This document shows positions 32,568-45,500 of a stretch of DNA of 64,000 nt, in pieces (the stretch's first letter is position 1; every line of letters begins with the position of its first letter). Source of the stretch: Siphonodentalium dalli (taxonomy: Eukaryota; Mollusca; Scaphopoda; Gadilida; Siphonodentaliidae). Made by a program: the position numbers and the translations under genes. The DNA lies in contig CP136063.1 of the NCBI GenBank assembly GCA_032622095.1, forward strand, positions 148,605,379 to 148,669,378. The letters run 5' to 3'. Under the pieces are notes generated by a model, which had not been told where the DNA came from, ran no database searches, and worked only from the letters and a program-made list of their open reading frames with translations.

Positions 32568-34637
32568 GTGACTTTATATATAATTTTTAGCCATTCTTTA
32601 TTTACCATACAATTCACCTTCAATATTTTTAACACAAATTACGGATATAAATCTCATGTAATGTAAAGTTAACAAGACGATCGGACAATTTTCTGCAGGC
32701 GACAAGCCACAACTTCAACTCACTAAGCAGCCTAAGTTCAAGTTCAAGCTTGTGAAGTTGACAATTATACTAAGTTATAGGCTAGCAATACTCCAATACG
32801 GCAATAGGCAACGATTTTTTTCAAAACCCTTTTCCAGATATTCAGATGCAGTTACAGCTGCTTTAGGGTGTTAGGAATATGGAACAAAGTCAGTAGTAAT
32901 GGCAGTGTTTGAAAAAAAAATGACGTTTTTTTCAAATAATTGGACGGGGGTCAGCAGGTCAGGGGGTCGACAATTCACAGTTTTTGAGGAATGGCAAAAT
33001 TCTGACAACACAGCATAACGGCAAAGTTTTCGAATTCTTATGGCAAACCTACAAAGGCTACATGTTGTTCTCATCGGGAATGACCAATCTACATAATCAA
33101 TGCAGAAATATAACTTTTCCTTCATAAAAATAGAAAATTTTGATCAAAATCGAAGTATACCCTAAAATTTAAAATAACCCCCATCAAAAAGATTTTTTTT
33201 TTTTTTTTTTTCCAAGTATGTTGACAATATACTATAAAAACTTTTGGTATTTCTGTGTGTTATTTCTATTATCAGACACTATTGAATACATTTTGATAAA
33301 AAAAATTGAGACTTTTGTGTCAAATACGAGGAAATATTTCATGATAACCAAACTATACCCCCTACCAAGCTATTTTTTCAACATTATGGAGCTATTCACG
33401 CAAAATACTACCTAACCTGCAGCAAAACTGTATATATATATAGGTTTCAATGCCAGCCATTGGTGTATCGATATGAGAGCTGATATTTTATTTTTTCTCA
33501 ATTAATTCTTGGAAAATGGACAAAATATGAGTGTCAACCTTCACAAAGTTCATGAGCCAAACTATTTTCAAGCGTATGACAGAACTATATCTCAATTAAT
33601 GTTGGAGGCATTGTTTTATGTAAACAGTGCAACATGATAAAGTATGGTTTGAAATAACTGGTTAAGTGGATAAACAAACCAGTACCCACCCGTTCGCAAC
33701 AAAATATCATGTTATGGACATTATGAGGCCATTATGATACGATTAATGATACTTTATGATGGCATGGTGGTCAAATATGCCCAAGAAGCTATTCTACCCA
33801 CTCATTCGTACAGATCGACTAGTAGTAGCACAAAATATTATTTTGCGCCATCATTCAAACGGGAACGGGACTACCTGCCCCCGAGATAACCCGCCCCTCT
33901 GCTATTTTCAGGGCGGGTTGTCCCGGTAAATAAGGGCGGGTTGTCCAGAAATTGTTAATAGTGATTATGTTCTTTGATGATATATTATTAAAGATTTTGA
34001 CCAACAAAACATGTGTTTATTCATTAATTATGTCAAAGCATTTTGCTTGTTGTCCAATTAATCCTCTTCACAAATCTCTATATTTCTACATGTATATTGT
34101 GTCTATGTTATATGTTTAATTGGAGGTGAGTATACAAACAGCCTTTGAATGATGCCGAGGGAACTGGGTATATTATCTCTTGAGTGTGGGTTATCTTCAT
34201 TCTGCAAGCATGTTTCCTTGCATTCACTGCAATTTGGAGGTTCAACCAGAAGAGAAGAAAGAAGAGACCAGCACAAGGCACTGGCAGACACCCAGCTAGC
34301 AGCAGCAGCAGCCCCAAATTAATCATTGTTCATTTGTTAAACTTATTAAATTTTGTTTTTAATCTTCGTTCACATTCATATTCAGCCTATATACTTCATT
34401 CCGTTTTTTGTTGTCCGTGTTGTTACATCAAATAAAAACCTATAAAGAACAACCCGGCCAGTCATGTGTCCAAGATGTATTGCTTCAACCAGAATACCAG
34501 TCAACTCGGGGGTATGAATCCTGTGTACGGCTTCAAAAAACCCTGAATCCTGCATACCGAAGGGCGGGGGGGGGGGGGGGGGGGGTACCTTCATGTATTA
34601 CATGACATGTATCGTATGTCATACATGTAGGCCTAAT
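32568..34637. other. Intronic sequence, no gene supported
   Basis: Contains a T run (33190-33212), an inverted repeat GATAACCCGCCC / GGGCGGGTTGTC (33885-33922, with a second GGGCGGGTTGTC at 33934), and a run of about 20 G (34566-34585). Short open frames around 34100-34440 overlap each other on both strands and show no recognisable domain. Confidence 0.5.
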
Positions 34638-35501
34638 CAGGGTTTCCGCTATACCGGCAGGAGGTCCCCTTGACGGCCCCGTTCCCCTCGCCAAGTTTTC
34701 CCCTCTGCCATACCCCAGGACATACTGCATGTCTATAAAAGTATAGAGATGATTAAAACTTCTGAATTTTGTTGGAATAGTACAAGGAATTTTAAAAGGT
34801 GAATTTATTTCATATCTTGTGAGTGTACACACTCTAAACGCGTTGTTATACAGAAAATTGAAACAGGAAGTGATCGGAACTGACATTGCTAGAAGCTATG
34901 CCTTTGAGGCTGGTTAGTTACGTTGCGGTTAGTACCCGGTTATGTTATGCAAAAGAGCAGTATTTTAATCGTACCTGTCATGTTTTATACCGCAAAATAT
35001 ACTGTTCACTTTGTAATAGAACAAGAGAGAACTGTTGGAGTAGCCGCACCGGGCATCAAGGCATCTTACCACAAAGAATACTCATCGACCAGATATGTAA
35101 TCAGCCTTCTATATTTACACTGCAGCTGCTAAAATATATTCCGATTACGTTATGCATCCGAAATACATGTATCTGCTGGGTCTTCCACAGTGAGTCTTTT
35201 AACATTAACGAGCACGTTTAACTCGTGATCCAAATTACTGGTGTTCTGTACTTCGTAAATTAATTTATATCTAATAAATTTACAAGTTTTAAAGTTACAG
35301 GTACATGTATAAGGTTTGATAGCTTGGCACTTGGGCAGAAATGGAACAAAACAATCTGCCATATGATTTCTACTCTCACATGATTCTATTGGCCGATATA
35401 ATGAAAGTAGTTCAACCAGTGCTAAAACAGGTTACTTTTACCTGGATTTTTCCCCTTGAAGGCTATCGGCCCCATTCCCCTACCCCCTAGCGGAAACCCT
35501 G
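34638..35501. mobile_element. hAT-like non-autonomous element, 864 bp
   Basis: Termini CAGGGTTTCCGCTA (left) and the complement TAGCGGAAACCCTG (right). The 7-mer GCCTAAT flanks both ends (34631-34637 and 35502-35508); an eighth matching base (G) depends on where the right end is placed. Subterminal C-rich blocks (TCCCCTTGACGGCCCCGTTC and TTGAAGGCTATCGGCCCCAT) are inverted relatives. No transposase frame is seen. Confidence 0.8.
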
Positions 35502-37204
35502 GCCTAATTCAATTGTTGACTGAATTTTTTTTTTAAACAAGTTAAATTTCAAGTTAAAATATTATTAATTATGGCATAATACACAATAAAGTGGCTTAGA
35601 TAAATCAGATCTTCTCAATCAACCAATTTCATTCAAATAAAGACAAAATGGTCAGCAGAATACATTACTATTCACTTCAAATACATTTGTCTACGTACGA
35701 TCATTAATATGTTCACGGGGCCGCCATGTTTTGATCATGTGACTACATTAGCTGGTAATACTACTAATAGAGTTATCTCCCCTGGCAATTAAACAAATAT
35801 TTTTTTTCCTTTGAAACGCCGACTCTCGCTACGATCGAAATACGGCATTTTATTGCTAATTTTTAACTTTTTAACCTACCAGTGAGAAATGAATTATCAA
35901 GTTTCATCGAGGTGGTCAGAACTTTCAAATTCGGCGTAATTTTCACAATTTCAACAAAAATCTTTACATAAATATTTACGCGGATTTTCAGTTTGGTAAA
36001 CAAAGGATATTCTATCCGCTGCCGAATTGTGCTATTTTTATTGGAAAAAGTCGCGTAATTGCTTAAAATAGCGGTATTTACAATTACCTTCAGTCACGAG
36101 ACTCTGGAGATTTCCTGTAATGTCATCATTTACCGACTTCCGGAAATACGCGAGTTATCGTTCTTGTTTGGGGTTGCCTATTGCTAGTGACAAGGTGACA
36201 GTATTTTTAAATTTTTTGTTCATTCATTTTCAAGAGTTTTCAGGGACGTGATAAATGGTTTACAATATTATATCATGACAATGACACAAATGACATATAA
36301 AAATAAAAGTTAAATAAAAGCCAAAACAATAAGGAAATGATTGTATCAATCTATAGAATCTAGACTAGAGGAGAGATTGCCAATCAGTGAATCACATAAA
36401 TTTTTGGGTCCTACTAAACAACAAACACAAACGAACATAAACGAACACAGGTCTAAAAAGCGGAATAGAAGGGTCAAATTTGGTTTGTGTGTGTGCGTGG
36501 GTCCATTCTATGTGTATGTGGTGTTATTTCCAACTTTGATGACTTAGTTTTTTAGTTATTAGCATTATTTCATATTTGAATACAAAGCTACTAAACAACG
36601 AACACAAAGTGACAAACGAACATAAGATTATCGGCAGTGCAAAGGCTACCAGGTGTTAATTAACTACGGCTTACTTGGTCTCCTTGTTCATTGCACATCT
36701 TGCATAACTTCTTGGTGTATATGGTGTCATTTCGCATATTTAACAAAGACATTGGGCCCTAATTATATAGAAATTAGTGATAATTATTCCTGATATTTCG
36801 CGGATAAGCGAAAATGATGAGCAACTTCGGTGCGCAAACTCATGCCAAATTTACTTATATATCGACGGTGTAATCGAAAAATTTTGAGTCATTCAATAAA
36901 AATTTCACTCTGGCTCTCGCAAACTATTTCTACGCCATTACAACTTGTTATGTAAAACACTCCTCGATTCAACACAAATTGCGGAAGGCCAGATTCAAGT
37001 TTATCAACATACAGGGATTTTTCTGTCTATTTTGGGAATGGGTCCGGGTCCCTTCGAATTGGGAAAAATGTGTCTTTACAGACCAAAATTGGGAATTTTC
37101 CATGTTTTAGAAAAAGCCATGGAAACCAAACTTCGACAAGTATTTACTGTACACATAACTTTAGATGGAATTTCCTCCCTGCACTATTATTTGGGCCTGC
37201 ACTT
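35502..37204. other. Intronic AT-rich sequence
   Basis: No gene supported. At 36413-36450 and 36594-36625 there are AACAACGAACACAAA-type short repeats. Confidence 0.5.
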
Positions 37205-37474
37205 TTATTTGGAGCCCGAGAGTAGGCTTACGACACTCCCCATACGAAAGTATCCCTAGACACTAATTTTCATCGAAATCCTGTGATACTCAGGCATTTG
37301 ACCTTGAAATGACCCGATGTCAAGGTCACGTGCACGGGCAAATTAATAGGACCATGCCACTCCCCGGCCGAAAGTACCCCCACATACCAATTTTCATCGA
37401 AATCGGCTCGGCCGTTCTCGAGTCCATCGCGAAGACAGACAGACATACACACAGATTTCCCAAAATATATAATA
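37205..37474 (+). repeat. Diverged ~124 bp monomers preceding the satellite
   Basis: AATTTTCATCGAAATC occurs at 37265 and 37389 (124 bp apart), each preceded by CACTCCCC and GAAAGTA blocks. The second unit runs into GAGTCCATCGCGAAGACAGACAGACATAC and an AAAATATATAATA tail just before the first satellite head. It looks like an older relative of the satellite blocks. Confidence 0.7.
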
Positions 37475-37785
37475 GACTAGCCGATGAGCCCGACGTTGTC
37501 CGGGCTATTCAAAAACCAAATTTCAAGTTGATAGCTCTACCCGTTTCCGAGATGTGGTGTGCGCATGCGCGAAGCTGGCGTCGCACGGGCTCGGCGACCT
37601 GATAAAATTCGTATCCGGGGCAAGATACATTCACATACCAAATTTCAAGTCGATAGCTCCACCCGTTTCCGAGATCTCGTCTGCACATGCACGAAGCTGG
37701 CGTCGCACGGGCACGGCGACCCGATAAAATTTGTATCCGGGGCAAGATACATTCACATAGCAAATGTCAAGTCGATAGCTGCAAC

Positions 37786-39022
37786 TAGTGCTGGGCGGTA
37801 TGACGATATATCGGGTATACCCGGTTTTAATTTTGATATCGTCAATAATATCGTCTGAAATAAAAATATCGTAATACCGTCCCAAGTTGTAATATTCTCC
37901 ATGTAGGTTGAAACCCATCATATGGTCCCAACAAACAGCGAAGTTAGAGTAAGTATAATAGTCCCAAACTTGAAGTTTGAAACTTCCCGGAAATACGCAG
38001 TCGAAAACGTTTTAAAACATCGGAGCACGTGCTTGGCAAGTTGGATATGCTTCGTCGGACACATCAAAGAGATACTAGTAGCATCAGTTGGCTACACTGT
38101 GAGATTGGTATGTCGCGCACATGCGACTGGCACAATGACCTCCTTTCAAGTTGGTGCAGCTTGCTCTATCAACCGTAACCGGTTGCTTGGAGACGGATTA
38201 CGATGTCAGATTTTATATTGACCACACTTAGTCTAGCTGATCGTCTCAATGTGAGCAAATTGCGAGTAAAATGATTTTGTGGACATGTGCCGTACAGATC
38301 ATGGCATTGCTATCGCTTCAACAAATGTCAAATTCACAAACTAATTGAACATGATTGTCTCTATTTATTTTCCTCAGCTAAAAAAATGCCGCTGCAAATT
38401 CATTTCAAATGTTCACATCGGCTTTTGCCTCGGCACTGCCCATTGTGGCATTGTCGACGCTAATTCCCAGGGCTGCCGTATATGGACATTGTCACATTGA
38501 AGTCCCACGGTGCTACCAACTACCAATTACCACTGATAAATATAGTCTCACAAACAACCAATTCCTCACGAATTAATAAAATGGCAATTTGAAACCGAAT
38601 GCGGTGCTTAATGTGTGCACGGTGTTGAGCGCTATGGTCAAAGGGATATAACTCTAAAAAATGTATGCAAAAACGCACGTGGGCCGTGTTATATGATTAT
38701 ATCCCTTTGTTTCAAAGTTATTATTTCTCCGTCGGCAAACTGTCAATTGTTGCCGACGAGTGGTCATTATATACATGTATACTGTGATGTTACTGATAAT
38801 TGTTCAATACACATTTACTCGACCTCTCATGACCCACAAATCGTAAATAAAACGTAGGGATGTACAGGTATTGTGCAAACTTTATTTATGAAATATTGCA
38901 TATATTGTACATTGTACTTAACAATTGTAATATACCAAAATAATATCGCGATAATATCGTGTATCGCGATGTTGTCGCCATAATATCGCGATATTTGTTG
39001 GGGCCAATATCGCCCAGCCCTA
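37786..39022. mobile_element. hAT-like element (1237 bp) inside the satellite
   Basis: Ends TAGTGCTGGGCGGTAT and, inward from the right, TAGGGCTGGGCGATAT. It is flanked by a perfect 8 bp duplication GCTGCAAC (37778-37785 and 39023-39030), which is itself monomer sequence (the GATAGCT position). Subterminal ATATCG palindromes are numerous at both ends. Open frames up to 99 codons are not recognisable. Confidence 0.9.
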
Positions 39023-42000
39023 GCTGCAACCGTTTCCAAGATCTCGTCTGCGCATGCGCTGCACGGTCGCCGCACAGGCTCGCTAATACGACAACGACGA
39101 CCGCCTGGTCAAACTACACACACGTACCAAGTTTCGTCCCGATCGGTCGAGAATCGTAGATTTGTATAAATGACATACACACAGACATACAGACAGACAG
39201 AGGTCTTCAAAATATATAGGAGACTAGCCGATGAGCCAGACGTTGTCGGGGCTATTCAAAAACCAAATTTCAAGTCGATAGCTCTAGCCGTTTCCGAGAT
39301 CTGGTCTGCGCATGCGCGAAGCTGGCGTCGCACTGGCTCGGCGACCAGATAAAATTCGTATCCGGGGCAAGATACATTCACATACCAAATTTCAAGTCGA
39401 TAGCTCCACCCGTTTCCGAGATCTCGTCTGCGCAAAGCTGGCTTCGCACAGGCTCGCCGACCCGATAAAATTTGTATCCGGGGCAAGATACATTCACATA
39501 GCAAATTTCAAGTCGATAGCTCCACCCGTTTCCGAGATCTCGTCTGCGCGAAGCTGGCGTCGCACGGGCTCGGCGACTCGATGAAATTTGTATCCGGGGC
39601 AAGATACATTCACATACCAAATTCCAAGTCGATAGCTCCACCCGTTTCCGAGATCTCGTCTGCGCATGCGCGCAGCGGGCGTCGCACCCGTAGGGCTCGC
39701 CAATACGACAACGTCCACCGCCTGGTCAAACTACACACACGTACCAAGTTTCGTCCCGATCGGTCGAGAATCGTAGATTTGTATAAATGACAAACAAACA
39801 GACAGACAGAGGTCTTCAAAATATATATGAGACTAGCCGATGAGCCCGACGTCCGGGCTATTCAAAAACCAAATTTCAAGTCGATAGCTCTACCCAGCCC
39901 GACATTGTCCGGGCTATTCAAAAACCAAATTTCAAGTTGATAGCTCTACCCAGCCCGACATTGTCCGGGCTATTCAAAAACCAAATTTCAAGTCGATGGC
40001 TCTACCTGTTTCCGAGATGTGGTGTGCGCATGCGCGAAGCTGGCGTTGCACGGGCTCGGCGACCCGATAAAATTCGTAACCGGGCGAGATACATTCACAT
40101 ACCAAATTTCAAGTCAATAGCTCCACCCGTTTCTGAGATCTGGTCTGTGCATGCGCGAAGCTGGCGTCGCACGGGCTCGGCGACCCGATAAAATTTGTAT
40201 CCGGGGCAAGATACATTCACATAGCAAATGTCAAGTCGATAGCTCCACCCGTTTCCGAGATCTCGTCTGCGCATGCGCTGCACGGGCGCTGCACGGGCTC
40301 GCCAATACGACAACGACGACCGCCTGGTCAAACTACACACACGTACCAAGTTTCATCCCGATCGGTCGAGAATCGTAGATTTGTATAAATGACATACAGA
40401 CAAACAGAGGTCTTCAAAATATACATGAGACTAGCCAATGAGCCCGACGTTGTCCGGGCTATTCAAAAACCAAATTTCAAGTCGATAGCTCTACCTGTTT
40501 CCGAGATGTGGTGTGCGCATGCGCGAAGCTGGCGTTGCACGAGCTCGGCGACCCTATAAAATCGTATCCGGGGCAAGATACATTCACATACAAAATTTCA
40601 AGCCAATAGCTCCACCCGTTTCCTAGATCTCGTCTGCGCATGCACGAAGCTGGCGTCACACGTGCTCGGCGACCCGATAAAATTCGTATCCAGGGCAAGA
40701 TACATTCACATAACAAATTTCAAGTCGATAGCTCCACCCGTTTCCGAGATCTGGTCTGTGCATGCGCGAAGCTGGCGTCGCACGGGCTCGGCGACCCGAT
40801 AAAATTCGTATCGGGGGCAAGATACATTCACATAGCAAATTTCAAGTCGATAGCTCCATCCGTTTCCGAGATCTCGTCTGCGCATGCGCGAAGCGGCCGC
40901 TGCACGGGCTCGCCAATACGACAACGACGACCGCCTGCTCAAACTACACACATGTACCAAGTTTCGTCCCGATCGGTCGAGAATCGTAGATTTGTATAAA
41001 TGACATACATACATACATAGACATAGACAGACAGACAGACAGAGGTCTTCAAAATATATATGAGACTAGCCGATGAGCCCGACGTCCGGGCTATTCAAAA
41101 ACCAAATTTCAAGTCAATAGCTCCACCCGTTTCCGAGATCTGGTCTGCGCATGTGCGAAGCTTGCGTCGCACGGGCTCGGTGACCCGATAAAAATCGTAT
41201 CCGGGGCAAGATGCATTCACATAGCAAATTTCAAGTCGATAGCTCCACCCGTTTCCGAGATCTCGTCTGCGCATACGCTGCACGGTGTCGCACGGGCTCG
41301 CCAATACAACAAGGACGACCTCTTGGTCAAACTACACACACGTACCAAGTTTCGTCCCGATCGGTCGAGAATCGTAGATTTGTATAAATGACAGACATAC
41401 AGACAGACAGAGGTCTTCAAAATATATATGAGATACTAGCCGATGAGCCCGACGTTGTCCGGGCTATTCAAAAACCAAAATTCAAGTCGATAGCTATTCA
41501 AAAACCAAATTTCAAGTCGATAGCTATTCAAAAACCAAATTTCAAGTCGATAGCTCCACCCGTTTCCGAGATCTGGTCTGCGCATGCACGAAGCTAGCGT
41601 CGCACGGGCTCGGCAACCCGATAAAATTCGTATCCGGGGCAAGATACATTCACATACCAAATTTCAAGTCGATAGCTCCACCCGTTTCCTTGATCTCGTC
41701 TGCGCATGTGCGAAGCTGGCGTCGCACGGGCTCGGCGACCCGATAAAACTCGTACCAAATTTCAAGTCGATAGCTCTACCCAGCTCGACGTTGTCCGGGC
41801 TATTCAAAAACCAAATTTCAAGTCGATAGCCTTACCCGTTTCCGAGATCTGGTCTGCGCATGCGCGAAGCTGGCGTCGCACGGGCTCGGCGACCCGATAA
41901 AATTTGTATCCGGGGCAAGATACATTCACATACCAAATTTCAAGTCGATAGGTGCACCCGTTTCCGATATCTCGTATGCACGAAGCTGGCGTCGCACGGG

Positions 42001-42517
42001 CTCGGCGACCCGATAAAATTTGTATCCGGGGCAAGATACATTCACAATCCAAATTTCAAGTCGATAGCTCCACCCGTTTCCGAGATCTCGTCTGCGCATG
42101 CGCGAAGCTGGCATCGCACGGGCTCGGCGACCCGATAAAATTTGTATCCGGGGCAAGATACATTCACATAGCAAATTTCAAGTCCATAGCTCCACCCGTT
42201 TCCGAGATCTCGTCTGCGCATGCGCGAAGCTGGCATCGCACGGGCTCGGCGACCCGATAAAATTCGTATCCGGGGCAAGATACATTCACATAGCAAATTT
42301 CAAGTCCATAGCTCCACCCGTTTCCGAAATCTCGTCTGCGCATGCGCGAAGCGGGCGCCACACAGGCTCGCCAATACGACAACGTCGACCGCCTGGTCAA
42401 ACTACACACACGTACCAAGTTTCGTCCCGATCGGTCGAGAATCGTAGATTTGTATTAATGACAGACAAACAGACAGACAAACAGACAGACAGACAGAGGT
42501 CTTCAAAATATATATTA

Positions 42518-45500
42518 GACTAGCCGATGAGCCCGACGTTGTCCGGGCTATTCAAAAACCAAATTTCAAGTCCGGGCTATTCAAAAACCAAATTTCAAGT
42601 CGATAGCTCTACCTGTTTCCGAGATGTGGTGTGCGCATGCGCGAAGCTGGCGTTGCACGGGCTCGGCGACCCTATAAAATTCGTATCCGGGGCAAGATAC
42701 ATTCACATACCAAATTTCAAGCCAATAGCTCCACCCGTTTCCTAGATCTCGTCTAAGCATGCACAAAGCTGGCGTCACACGTGCTCGGCGACCCGATAAA
42801 ATTCGTATCCAGGGCAAGATACATTCACATACCAAATTTCAAGTCGATAGCTCCACCCGTTTCTGAGATCTGGTCTGTGCATGCGCGAAGCTGGCGTCGC
42901 ACGGGCTCGGCGACCCGATAAAATTTGTATCCGGGGCAAGATACATTCACATAGCAAATTTCAAGTCGATAGCTCCACCCTTTTCCGAGATCTCGTCTGC
43001 GCATACGCTGCACGGTGTCGCACGGGCTCGCCAATACAACAAGGACGACCTCTTGGTCAAACTACACACACGTACCAAGTTTCGTCCCGATCGGTCGAGA
43101 ATCGTAGATTTGTATAAATGACAGACAGACAGAGGTCTTCAAAATATATATGAGATACTAGCCGATGAGCCCGACGTTGTCCGGGCTATTCAAAAACCAA
43201 ATTTCAAGTCGATAGCTATTCAAAAACCAAATTTCAAGTCGATAGCTCCACCCGTTTCCGAGATCTGGTCTGCGCATGCGCGAAGCTAGCGTCGCACGGG
43301 CTCGGCAACCCGATAAAATTCGTATCCGGGGCAAGATACATTCACATACCAAATTTCAAGTCGATAGCTCCACCCGTTTCCTTGATCTCGTCTGCGCATG
43401 TGCAAAGCTGGCGTCGCACGGGCTCGGCGACCCGATAAAACTCGTACCAAATTTCAAGTCGATAGCTCTACCCAGCCCGACGTTGTCCGGGCTATTCAAA
43501 AACCAAATTTCAAGTCGATAGCCATACCTGTTTCCGAGATCTGGTCTGCGCATGCGCGAAACTGGCGTCGCACGCGCTCGGCGACCCGATAAAATTTGTA
43601 TCCGGGGCAAGATACATTCACATACCAAATTTCAAGTCGATAGGTGCACCCGTTTCCGATATCTCGTATGCGCGAAGCTGGCGTCGCACAGGCTCGGCGA
43701 CCCGATAAAATTTGTATCCGGGGCAAGATACATTCACAATCCAAATTTCAAGTCGATAGCTCCACCCGTTTCCGAGATCTCGTCTGCGCATGCGCGAAGC
43801 TGGCATCGCACGGGCTCGGCGACCCGATAAAATTCGTATCCGGGGCAAGATACATTCACATAGCAAATTTCAAGTCCATAGCTCCACCCGTTTCCGAAAT
43901 CTCGTCTGCGCATGCGCGAAGCGGGCGCCACACAGGCTCGCCAATACGACAACGTCGACCGCCTGGTCAAACTACACACACGTACCAAGTTTCGTCCCGA
44001 TCGGTCGAGAATCGTAGATTTGTATTAATGACAGACAAACAGACAGACAAACAGACAGACAGACAGAGGTCTTCAAAATATATATTAGACTAGCCGATGA
44101 GCCGGACGTTGTCCGGGCTATTCAAAAACCAAATTTCAAGTCCGGGCTATTCAAAAACCAAATTTCAAGTCGATAGCTCTACCTGTTTCCGAGATGTGGT
44201 GTGCGCATGCGCGAAGCTGGCGTTGCACGGGCTCGGCGACCCTATAAAATTCGTATCCGGGGCAAGATACATTCACATACCAAATTTCAAGCCAATAGCT
44301 CCACCCGTTTCCTAGATCTCGTCTGCGCATGCACAAAGCTGGCGTCACACGTGCTCGGCGACCCGATAAAATTCGTATCCAGGGCAAGATACATTCACAT
44401 ACCAAATTTCAAGTCGATAGCTCCACCCGTTTCTGAGATCTGGTCTGTGCATGCGCGAAGCTGGCGTCGCACGGGCTCGGCGACCCGATAAAATTTGTAT
44501 CCGGGGCAAGATACATTCACATAGCAAATTTCAAGTCGATAGCTCCACCCTTTTCCGAGATCTCGTCTGCGCATACGCTGCACGGTGTCGCACGGGCTCG
44601 CCAATACAACAAGGACGACCTCTTGGTCAAACTACACACACGTACCAAGTTTCGTCCCGATCGGTCGAGAATCGTAGATTTGTATAAATGACAGACAGAC
44701 AGAGGTCTTCAAAATATATATGAGATACTAGCCGATGAGCCCGACGTTGTCCGGGCTATTCAAAAACCAAATTTCAAGTCGATAGCTATTCAAAAACCAA
44801 ATTTCAAGTCGATAGCTATTCAAAAACCAAATTTCAAGTCGATAGCTCCACCCGTTTCCGAGATCTGGTCTGCGCATGCGCGAAGCTAGCGTCGCACGGG
44901 CTCGGCAACCCGATAAAATTCGTATCCGGGGCAAGATACATTCACATACCAAATTTCAAGTCGATAGCTCCACCCGTTTCCTTGATCTCGTCTGCGCATG
45001 TGCAAAGCTGGCGTCGCACGGGCTCGGCGACCCGATAAAACTCGTACCAAATTTCAAGTCGATAGCTCTACCCAGCCCGACGTTGTCCGGGCTATTCAAA
45101 AACCAAATTTCAAGTCGATAGCCATACCCGTTTCCGAGATCTGGTCTGCGCATGCGCGAAGCTGGCGTCGCACGCGCTCGGCGACCCGATAAAATTCGTA
45201 TCCGGGGCAAGATACATTCACATACCAAATTTCAAGTCGATAGGTGCACCCGTTTCCGATATCTCGTATGCGCGAAGCTGGCGTCGCACGGGCTCGGCGA
45301 CCCGATAAAATTTGTATCCGGGGCAAGATACATTCACAATCCAAATTTCAAGTCGATAGCTCCACCCGTTTCCGAGATCTCGTCTGCGCATGCGAAGCTG
45401 GCATCGCACGGGCTCGGCGACCCGATAAAATTTGTATCCGGGGCAAGATACATTCACATAGCAAATTTCAAGTCCATAGCTCCACCCGTTTCCGAGATCT

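Noticed and set aside
34886-35221. 111-codon frame inside the hAT element
   Set aside because: No ATG start, no transposase motif, and Cys-rich random composition.
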